Positions 6,646-13,397 of a stretch of DNA of 42,935 nucleotides are shown here, piece after piece. The position numbers and the translations under genes were made by a program. Position 1 is the first letter of the stretch, and every line of letters begins with the position of its first letter. The DNA comes from an uncultured Dehalococcoidia bacterium (GTDB taxonomy: Bacteria; Chloroflexota; Dehalococcoidia; Lucifugimonadales; Australimonadaceae): contig CALGTL010000142.1 of assembly GCA_937901475.1 (NCBI GenBank), positions 1 through 42,935 on the forward strand. Reading direction: 5' to 3'. The notes beneath the pieces are model-generated. The model saw only the letters and a program-made list of their open reading frames with translations. It did not search any database and was not told where the DNA came from.

Positions 6646-7914
6646 TTGTTAGATAACAAACATCTCCAAATGCGAGCAGGAAAAGGTGGCAATGGCGCTA
6701 TCTCTTTTCTTCATGAACCTTATAAACCACGAGGGGGACCAGATGGTGGCGATGGCGGATGGGGAGGAACCATTTATTTGCTTCCTCGAAGCGGGGTAAG
6801 CACTCTGGGCCACCTGCATCGTCAATTCAAAATATATGCAGATGATGGAAAGAATGGCGGTGGTAGGGACAAGACAGGTAAAAAGGGCAAAGATACAACA
6901 CTTGAAGTGCCTTTAGGCACAATGGTTTGGCAAGAAAGTGAAGACGGCGGAAGAGATCAAATTGTAGATTTGGTCGTACCTAATCGAAAAGTTGCGATCG
7001 CTAGAGGTGGAGCCCCGGGCCGTGGTAATCACCGCTTTGTAACGTCAATTAATCAGGAGCCCTTGTTAGCGGAGGCAGGGGAATACGGCCGAGAGATGTT
7101 AATTTTTCTTGAAGTAAAGGTTCTGGGAGATGTTGCCCTTGTCGGGTCGCCGAACGCAGGGAAATCGACGTTACTTTCCGTCATTTCCAGGGCAAGGCCT
7201 AAGATTGCGGATTATCCCTTTACGACGATTGAGCCTGTTTTGGGGATGGTCTACAGGAAGGGCCGTGAGTTGGTTTTTGTAGATGTCCCTGGATTGATTG
7301 AAGGTGCTAGTGAGGGCAAAGGGCTCGGACTTGAGTTTCTTAGACATACTGAGCGTGTTCGTGTGTTAGTGCATTTAGTCGACGGAACGGTAGAGAACGT
7401 TGGAGAGGAATACCTACGGGTTGCAAAAGAGCTAGCTGCATATCCCGGAGCACTTGATAACAAGCCAATAGTTCCAGTACTCAATAAAATTGATATACCC
7501 GAAGTACGAGAGCAACTTGCTGAGAAGATGGCCGAGCTTGAGAAAGCTAGTGGCCAACCTCCTAGTAAGCTTTCCGGGGTGACAGGAGAGGGTCTCGATG
7601 AACTGCTGGATCGCGTGTTGCCGTTAATCCCTGTAGCGGACGAAGCAGAAACTGAATTGGCCGAAGTTGAAGTTATCGAAGAGGCGCCGCCGCGGCGCTC
7701 ACAAGTGTGGATTGACCGGGATGAAGAGACGTTTGTTGTGTCATGTAAGCCGTTGGAGCGTTTTGTACCGATGGTCCGCTTCAATGATTGGCGGGCTCGT
7801 ATGCAGTTTCACGCAGAGATGGAGCGCTTCGGGGTAATCTCAGCGCTGGAGACAGCCGGGGTCAAAGCAGGGGACGTAGTGCGAATAGCTAATCGCGAAT
7901 TGGTGTGGGACTGA
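6646..7914 (+). CDS. obg: Obg/CgtA GTPase
   Basis: Ribosome-assembly GTPase, 422 aa. The N-terminal Gly-rich Obg domain (about 1-158) has RAGKGGNGAISF and GGPDGGDGGWGG. The G domain follows: G1 GSPNAGKST (about 166), DYPFTTIEP as G2/switch I, G3 DVPGLIEGA (about 212) and G4 NKID (about 279). The C-terminal OCT domain spans about 350-422. The start is TTG. It is the first start codon after an in-frame stop and gives the normal N-terminal length, so I accept it despite the weak AAGAAG ribosome site. It is the first gene of obg-nadD-pyrE; nadD starts directly after its stop. The first third is more AT-rich than the rest. Confidence 0.95.
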   Translation: MLDNKHLQMRAGKGGNGAISFLHEPYKPRGGPDGGDGGWGGTIYLLPRSGVSTLGHLHRQFKIYADDGKNGGGRDKTGKKGKDTTLEVPLGTMVWQESEDGGRDQIVDLVVPNRKVAIARGGAPGRGNHRFVTSINQEPLLAEAGEYGREMLIFLEVKVLGDVALVGSPNAGKSTLLSVISRARPKIADYPFTTIEPVLGMVYRKGRELVFVDVPGLIEGASEGKGLGLEFLRHTERVRVLVHLVDGTVENVGEEYLRVAKELAAYPGALDNKPIVPVLNKIDIPEVREQLAEKMAELEKASGQPPSKLSGVTGEGLDELLDRVLPLIPVADEAETELAEVEVIEEAPPRRSQVWIDRDEETFVVSCKPLERFVPMVRFNDWRARMQFHAEMERFGVISALETAGVKAGDVVRIANRELVWD

Positions 7915-8514
7915 ATGCGTCGCGGGATTTTCGGGGGCACGTTCGACCCCATCCACATGGGCCATTTGATTCTTGCTCAAGAGGTGCATTGGCGTCTGGG
8001 GCTTGATGAGGTGTGGTTTATGCCCACGGGCGAGCCTTGGATGAAGCGCGGACAGAGCCTGACGAGTAAAGAGCACCGTAAAGCGATGGTGGAGTTAGCA
8101 ATCGCAGGTAACAAGGGATTTAAGTTAAGTACGATAGAAATGGACCGGCCAAGGGAAACCTATACCGTGGATACGCTGGAAGAGTTACACCAAGGTGAAA
8201 TGCAACATGATGAGGTGTTGTTCATCATGGGGCTGGATACATTGCACAATATGCACAAATGGAAAGCGCCGGGGCGAGTATTGGAACTAGTGCAACTTGT
8301 GGTTGCCTTACGACCCGGCGAAGGAGACCTAGACCTGAAAGCTCTAAGGGCCATCGATTCATCAGTGGCGGAGCGGTTGATGACGGTGGATCTGCCGTTG
8401 ATTGAAATCAGCGGAACGGAGTTACGTCATCGTGTGACAGCAGGTCAGCCCTATCGCTATTTAGTACCAGATGCGGTTGGTGACTACATAGAGACACATG
8501 GGCTTTATCGATAA
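7915..8514 (+). CDS. nadD: Nicotinate-nucleotide adenylyltransferase
   Basis: Makes deamido-NAD from nicotinate mononucleotide and ATP in NAD synthesis. 199 aa, typical. The nucleotidyltransferase motif GGTFDPIHMGHL is at residues 5-16, with its HxGH-type core, and the C-terminal ISGTELRHR corresponds to the family's ISxTxIR. The C-terminus (RYLVPDAVGDYIETHGLY) is characteristic. The start ATG abuts the obg stop without a gap, so the two are co-translated. The obg-nadD pair is a common arrangement in many bacteria. Confidence 0.94.
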   Translation: MRRGIFGGTFDPIHMGHLILAQEVHWRLGLDEVWFMPTGEPWMKRGQSLTSKEHRKAMVELAIAGNKGFKLSTIEMDRPRETYTVDTLEELHQGEMQHDEVLFIMGLDTLHNMHKWKAPGRVLELVQLVVALRPGEGDLDLKALRAIDSSVAERLMTVDLPLIEISGTELRHRVTAGQPYRYLVPDAVGDYIETHGLYR

Positions 8515-8533
8515 GCCCTCCTAAGGAGCGATT

Positions 8534-9112
8534 ATGGCAACTAACAGAGCAAATGAAGAGATGCCCAAGCGCATCCTTGAACTCTGCAATGAGCTAGAGG
8601 CATTGAGGTTCGGGGACTTTACATTAACGTCAGGTGAAAAAAGTAAATACTACTTTGATGGCCGGCTATTAACGTTGTCGCCGGAAGGCTCTAACGCTGT
8701 AGCGCAGGTAATTCTCCCAGCGATTCGAAAGTCTGGAGCAGAAGCTGTAGGTGGTCCTGCGGTTGCAGCGGTACCAATGGTGACCGGGATTGCAATGCAT
8801 AGTGCTTTGGATGGAGGTCGGCAAGTGCCTGCATTCTTCGTGCGTCCACAGCCCAAAGAGCACGGCATGGGTAAGCTCATCGAAGGGCCTCTGCCTGCGG
8901 GCGTTCCCGTGGCAATCGTCGATGATGCGTGCTCAACGGCAGGTTCGCTCTACTTGGCCATTCGAGCGGCAGAAGAGGCTGGTCATAAGGTAGTCTTTGT
9001 GGGTTGCATCCTAGATCGTAACCAAGGGGGTAGCGAGCGCCTGCGCAGCGATGGTTACGACCTTTTCTCAATACTCAAAGGCGATGTTGATGGGAAAGTA
9101 GGCACGAGCTAG
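8534..9112 (+). CDS. pyrE: Orotate phosphoribosyltransferase
   Basis: Converts orotate and PRPP to orotidine monophosphate in pyrimidine synthesis. 192 aa. Family features are the orotate region FTLTSGEKSKYYFDGR, the flexible catalytic loop RPQPKEHGMGKLIEG, and the PRPP-binding motif VAIVDDACSTAGSL (about residues 125-138), whose usual form is VDDxxTTGxS. A strong TAAGGAG site precedes the ATG, 19 bases after nadD. It ends the obg operon and converges on gyrB; the 31 bases between stops hold no clear terminator. Confidence 0.93.
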   Translation: MATNRANEEMPKRILELCNELEALRFGDFTLTSGEKSKYYFDGRLLTLSPEGSNAVAQVILPAIRKSGAEAVGGPAVAAVPMVTGIAMHSALDGGRQVPAFFVRPQPKEHGMGKLIEGPLPAGVPVAIVDDACSTAGSLYLAIRAAEEAGHKVVFVGCILDRNQGGSERLRSDGYDLFSILKGDVDGKVGTS

Positions 9113-9143
9113 CTTTCACCTTGATCGTTCAGTGAGAGAGAGC

Positions 9144-11552
9144 TTAGATGTCGAGGTTCTTCACCTGGCGTGCGTGGGCTTGGATGAACTCCTTGCGAGG
9201 TTGTACTAAGTCTCCCATCAGCGTGGTGAAAACATCATCAGCCTCGGCCGGTTGGTCGGCGTGCACCCGGAGTAGCGTCCGCTTCGTTGGATCCATCGTG
9301 GTCTCCCAAAGCTGGTCAGGATTCATCTCTCCGAGGCCCTTGTAGCGCTGAAGATTTACACCGCTGCGATCGGAATGCCGCTCAAGCGCGGTGGCGAGAT
9401 CGAACCAACCCAGTCCAGAAGCGACTTCATTGTCCCGTCGAGTGATGGAGAATCGATGACTGCTAATCCACTCGGCGATGCGAGGGTAAAACTCATTCGC
9501 ACGGTGGGTTGATACGGACTCCAGCACAGCTTTTACATTGATAGTGCCATGCCCAGGAACCTCTAGGAGAAAGCGGCCCTCTTTTATGTTCTGTTGCGGT
9601 TTGCATTCGAATCCAGACTCAGTGAACCACGCACTTACCGCTTTTAGGGAGTCCGGGCCATCGAAGGCAAGGCGGTATTTACCTTGAGCAGCCCCCTGGA
9701 AGAGCGCTCCGGCAAGTTCAGGAGCGAGCCCCAAGCTGGATAGCGGTGCGACCCATGTTTGGAATTCACGAATCAATTCAAGCAGATTGCTGAGCTTTGG
9801 GCCGTTCATCTTTACGGAGCCATCTTCATTGGTCACGGAGACGCGGCCGTAGAGTTGATGGGACATCCATGTGTCTTTGTCGGCCTCTAAGTATTGGTAC
9901 TCAACAGACCGGCCGCGTGCGGTGCGGTACAGTGGGGGTTGGGCAACATACAGGTGCCCTGCGTCGATAAGCTGTCGCATATTGCGGAAAAAGAAGGTAA
10001 GAAGAAGTGTACGGATGTGTGCGCCGTCGACGTCTGCGTCGGTCATGATTATGACCTTGTGATAGCGCAATTTTGGGATGTTGAAATCTTCGCCTAATCC
10101 GGCACCAATGGCGGTAATGAGGGCCCTAATCTCCTCGTGGGCGAGCATACGATCAGGGCGAGCTTTCTCGACGTTGAGAATTTTACCTCGGAGAGGCAGG
10201 ATTGCTTGGGTGCGCCGATCGCGGCCCATTTTTGCTGAACCGCCAGCTGATTCACCTTCAACAAGGAAAAGTTCGGAGAGTTCGGGGCTCTTTTCGGAAC
10301 AGTCAGCAAGCTTACCCGGAAGTGAACCGCCATCCATAGCATTCTTGCGGATGACTAAATCTCTCGCCTTCCGAGCGGCGTCACGTGCGCGCTGAGAGAC
10401 CATGCATTTATCAAGGATACGATGAGCTTCATTGGGGTGCTCTTCGAGGTAGAATTCGAGATTCTGTACTAACAATTGCTCTACCGCGGTCTTGACCTCT
10501 GCATTACCAAGCTTCCCTTTGGTTTGGCCTTCGAACTGAGGCTCCTCAAGGCGAACGCTAATGATGGCAGTGAGCCCCTCGCGCACATCTTCACCGGAAA
10601 AATTCGGCTGATCGTCACGCAATATTTTGTTCTTTTTCGCGTAACTGTTGATGGCCCGCGTCAGGCCCGCGCGAAAGCCCACCATGTGTGTACCGCCGTC
10701 GACGGTGTTGATGCAGTTAGCGAAGGCGAGAGTATTCTCATAGAAACCCGTGTTGTATTGAAGAGCGACCTCAACCATGGTGCCATCACCTTGCTGCTCC
10801 ATGTAAAAAGGCTCGTCCTGGAGTGCTTCGCGGTTGTGATCTAGTTGCCGGACGAAGCTGGCGATGCCGCCCTCGAAATAGAACGTGCGGTCGTGTTCTG
10901 GCCGAGCCTCCGACTTGAATGACAACCAGATGCCTTTATTCAGGTAGGCCATTTCGCGAAAACGTTGAAGCAAGGTGTCATGGTCGTAATTGATGGGCCC
11001 AAAAGTAACTTCGTCGGCCAAAAATTGAACGACCGTTCCTTGCTGGTTAGAGTCTGACGCATCGATGGGGCCGTCGTGAATCACCTCGGTGCTCGGGATG
11101 CCGCGTGCGTACTCCTGGTGGTAATGCTGTCCGTCGCGAGCGACATCAACGCGCATCGTTGAGGAGAGTGCGTTCACCACCGAAGCACCAACGCCGTGTA
11201 AACCACCGGAGACTTTGTAAGCCCCGCCACCGAATTTCCCGCCAGCGTGTAGCGTAGTCATGATGGTTTCGAGGGCAGATTTGCCTGTAGTCGCGTGGAT
11301 ATCAACAGGGATGCCGCGGCCGTTGTCAGCGACAGTCACGGAACCGTCGTCGAACATCGTGACAGTGACGTGATCGCAGTAGCCCGCCATCGCTTCATCC
11401 ACACCGTTGTCGACAATCTCATAGACGAGATGGTGCAAGCCGCGCTGATCCGTACTGCCAATGTACATGCCAGGTCGGCGGCGAACCGCTTCCAGCCCTT
11501 CGAGGACTTGGATATCGCTAGCGGTGTAATCGGACGGCTTCTGATCAACCAT
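9144..11552 (-). CDS. gyrB: DNA gyrase subunit B, long form
   Basis: ATPase subunit of gyrase, 802 aa. The GHKL ATPase domain (about 1-220) has EIVDNGVDEA, DNGRGIPVD and GGLHGVGASVVNAL. The transducer domain follows. The TOPRIM domain begins LFLVEGESAGGSAK (about 425) and contains MTDADVDGAHIRTL (about 502). The QRYKGLGEMNPDQLW motif is near 734. Many GyrB proteins are about 640 aa; the extra length lies between about residues 550 and 730, where E. coli GyrB also carries an insert. AGGAG precedes the ATG. The regulatory region includes a promoter-like pair and a palindrome (11658-11697). gyrB near dnaA recalls the usual origin-proximal cluster, but dnaN and recF are not present. Confidence 0.97.
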   Translation of the reverse strand: MVDQKPSDYTASDIQVLEGLEAVRRRPGMYIGSTDQRGLHHLVYEIVDNGVDEAMAGYCDHVTVTMFDDGSVTVADNGRGIPVDIHATTGKSALETIMTTLHAGGKFGGGAYKVSGGLHGVGASVVNALSSTMRVDVARDGQHYHQEYARGIPSTEVIHDGPIDASDSNQQGTVVQFLADEVTFGPINYDHDTLLQRFREMAYLNKGIWLSFKSEARPEHDRTFYFEGGIASFVRQLDHNREALQDEPFYMEQQGDGTMVEVALQYNTGFYENTLAFANCINTVDGGTHMVGFRAGLTRAINSYAKKNKILRDDQPNFSGEDVREGLTAIISVRLEEPQFEGQTKGKLGNAEVKTAVEQLLVQNLEFYLEEHPNEAHRILDKCMVSQRARDAARKARDLVIRKNAMDGGSLPGKLADCSEKSPELSELFLVEGESAGGSAKMGRDRRTQAILPLRGKILNVEKARPDRMLAHEEIRALITAIGAGLGEDFNIPKLRYHKVIIMTDADVDGAHIRTLLLTFFFRNMRQLIDAGHLYVAQPPLYRTARGRSVEYQYLEADKDTWMSHQLYGRVSVTNEDGSVKMNGPKLSNLLELIREFQTWVAPLSSLGLAPELAGALFQGAAQGKYRLAFDGPDSLKAVSAWFTESGFECKPQQNIKEGRFLLEVPGHGTINVKAVLESVSTHRANEFYPRIAEWISSHRFSITRRDNEVASGLGWFDLATALERHSDRSGVNLQRYKGLGEMNPDQLWETTMDPTKRTLLRVHADQPAEADDVFTTLMGDLVQPRKEFIQAHARQVKNLDI

Positions 11553-11657
11553 TCAAGCGGCTCCTGCGGGCGAAGAAATCTTTTTACAGGCGATCCTTCA
11601 GACCAATGTTCACACGGTATATTTACGAGTGCGAAAAGTGAACGTGCTTACCCCTGT

Positions 11658-11669
11658 TAACGCGCGTTA
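11658..11669. promoter_or_regulatory. 12-base perfect palindrome at the gyrB promoter
   Basis: TAACGCGCGTTA is a perfect palindrome overlapping the last base of the gyrB -10 element and reaching over the expected transcription start. It could be an operator or a short 5' hairpin. Confidence 0.4.
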
Positions 11670-11697
11670 TTCTACCATTGCTACGGACAAGAATCAA
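11669..11697 (-). promoter_or_regulatory. Sigma70-type promoter for gyrB
   Basis: On the minus strand, TTGATT (11692-11697) and TAGAAT (11669-11674) are 17 bases apart, giving a leader of about 110 bases before gyrB. Pattern match only. Confidence 0.45.
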
Positions 11698-11842
11698 AAG
11701 AGACCGCACAGATAGTATTTTGGACGTGCTGTAGACACAGCATCGATGAAGCATGGGCCATTTGGATTAAGAAAGCGTGGGTATATAGCAATTGCGCCAG
11801 CAGCTTGCGGCATGATGTGTTCAAGGGGCTGGCCTTGACGCA

Positions 11843-12529
11843 TTGGCCCGCACGAGCAAAGATTTCACCGTGCTCTTACCTAAAATCATAGCAATTGATG
11901 GCCCCGTGGCTTCAGGCAAGACGGCAGTTGGCCGTCAATTGGCCCACCGAGTCGGCTACCGTTTTGTCGATACCGGAATGATGTATCGCGCTTGTACATA
12001 CCTTGCGTTACGACAAGGAGTGGACATTGGAGACTCTGAAGGCCTAGCTTCCTTGGCGGCGACGACGGCGATGGATATTGTGGTTACCTCGCAGGGAGAG
12101 CGCCTTTTGGCCAACGGCGAGGATGTGACGATTCACTTGCGCACACCACAAGTACAGGCTTGCGTTTCTGATGTGGCAAAAGTACAAGGCGTTCGTGTAG
12201 CTATGGTCGTTCAACAACAGCATATGGCCGAAGCAGGCGAGGTGGTCATGGTGGGGAGGGACATCGGCACGAAAGTGCTTCCCAACGCAGGTAAGGTCTA
12301 CCTCGACGCATCAGTTGAGGAGCGTGTTCGCCGTCGGCTGGCAGAGGCTTTTGGTAGAGAAACAGAAGCTGGGGTTCGGGCCAACATTGACTTGCGAGAC
12401 AGGATTGACATGGAGCGGGAGGAAAGCCCACTACGCGTCGCTGATGATGCAGTGGTAGTGGAGACGGACGCACTGGATGTTGAAGGGGTTGTTAGTGCAG
12501 TGATAGTGGCTCTTGGGGGCAAAGCGTGA
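11843..12529 (+). CDS. cmk: Cytidylate kinase
   Basis: Phosphorylates CMP/dCMP with ATP. The P-loop is IAIDGPVASGKT (about residues 16-27), followed by the family's YRFVDTGMMYRA, the GRDIGTKVLPNA motif and the LID-region Arg residues RRLAEAFGRE. The track's start is TTG at 11843. A GTG at 11870 (giving VLLPKIIAIDGP) matches the usual short N-terminus better; neither has a clear ribosome site, so the start is uncertain. Its stop overlaps the plsC start by four bases, indicating translational coupling, and cmk-plsC is a recurrent pair in bacteria. Confidence 0.92.
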   Translation: MARTSKDFTVLLPKIIAIDGPVASGKTAVGRQLAHRVGYRFVDTGMMYRACTYLALRQGVDIGDSEGLASLAATTAMDIVVTSQGERLLANGEDVTIHLRTPQVQACVSDVAKVQGVRVAMVVQQQHMAEAGEVVMVGRDIGTKVLPNAGKVYLDASVEERVRRRLAEAFGRETEAGVRANIDLRDRIDMEREESPLRVADDAVVVETDALDVEGVVSAVIVALGGKA

Positions 12530-13203
12530 CGTCGTTTCGTATCGACTTCCTTTACCGTGGAGGGCGATTCCTCGCGAAAGTATTCCTACCGACGTTTGGG
12601 AGCATGGTTGTTGAAGGGAGAGAGAACCTCCCGAAGGCTGGCCCTCTTCTAATCGCCTCTAATCATCAGAGCTACACAGACCCTGCGGTGCTGATTTACG
12701 CAATCGATAGGCCCGTTTGGTGGATGGCGAAGGGGTCGCTGTTCAATGGATGGTTGGTTTCTTGGTTCCTGCGGCAGTTGCACATGTTTGGGGTTAACCG
12801 TCAAAAGCAGGATCTCGCAGCATTGGGCCACGCGCAGAGGTTGCTGGATGAAGGGCGTGCGTTGGTGATGTTTCCAGAGGGCACGCGGCATCCTGGTGCT
12901 CTTGGGAGGGGTCATGACGGAATGGCCTACATAGCAATGCGTACAGGCGTGCCTATCGTACCCGTTGCCATCACGGGTACCGAGTTGATTCGCCATGTCG
13001 TGCGCACCCCCTTTCACTTTCAGAAACTAAAAGTGGTTATCGGTAAGCCATACACTCTCGCAAATGTGTATGGCCGTATCGACAAACAGCAGTTGTTGAA
13101 CATGACAGACAAAATCATGGAATCCATTGCAGAGCTATTACCGCAGGAATATCGAGGTGTTTACAACGAAGCAGTAACCGAAAGCGTTGATTCAGGTCCA
13201 TAG
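12526..13203 (+). CDS. plsC: 1-acylglycerol-3-phosphate O-acyltransferase (PlsC-like)
   Basis: Membrane-associated acyltransferase that makes phosphatidic acid from lysophosphatidic acid. 225 aa. The HX4D catalytic motif is NHQSYTD (His about 47, Asp about 52), and the glycerol-phosphate-binding motif is MFPEGTR (about 116). The PIVPVAITG segment is also conserved. The GTG start overlaps the cmk stop as GTGA. The N-terminus is hydrophobic enough to lie on the membrane, with no clear signal peptide. Substrate choice among the family cannot be read from sequence. Confidence 0.9.
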   Translation: MTSFRIDFLYRGGRFLAKVFLPTFGSMVVEGRENLPKAGPLLIASNHQSYTDPAVLIYAIDRPVWWMAKGSLFNGWLVSWFLRQLHMFGVNRQKQDLAALGHAQRLLDEGRALVMFPEGTRHPGALGRGHDGMAYIAMRTGVPIVPVAITGTELIRHVVRTPFHFQKLKVVIGKPYTLANVYGRIDKQQLLNMTDKIMESIAELLPQEYRGVYNEAVTESVDSGP

Positions 13204-13262
13204 TTTTGACGAAAGGCGTCGCTGCTAGGATGCCGATGGTTGAACCCGAACAGGTTTGGTCT

Positions 13263-13291
13263 TTGTGCTGCAAATCGGGGACTGCTATCAT
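13263..13291 (+). promoter_or_regulatory. Sigma70-type promoter for ppdK
   Basis: TTGTGC (13263-13268) and TATCAT (13286-13291) with a 17-base spacer, giving a leader of about 100 bases ahead of ppdK. Confidence 0.4.
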
Positions 13292-13368
13292 CCTTTTCCG
13301 AGACAAAAATGGCGATTTGTGACCCATAAAGCACCGCCGTCAACGCCTCTTTCACACTGTCCAGGAAG

Positions 13369-13388
13369 CTCACGAGAAAACTCGTGAG
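13369..13388 (+). promoter_or_regulatory. Hairpin overlapping the ppdK ribosome binding site
   Basis: CTCACGAG-AAAA-CTCGTGAG, a perfect 8-base stem with an AAAA loop. The 3' arm runs into the ppdK Shine-Dalgarno (GAGGAGG), nine bases before the ATG. When folded it would crowd or partly hide the ribosome site. There is no T-run, so it is not a terminator. Confidence 0.5.
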
Positions 13389-13397
13389 GAGGAAGTG

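Noticed and set aside
7251-7784. 177-aa minus-strand ORF inside obg
   Set aside because: Ser/Thr-rich shadow of the conserved Obg G and OCT domains.
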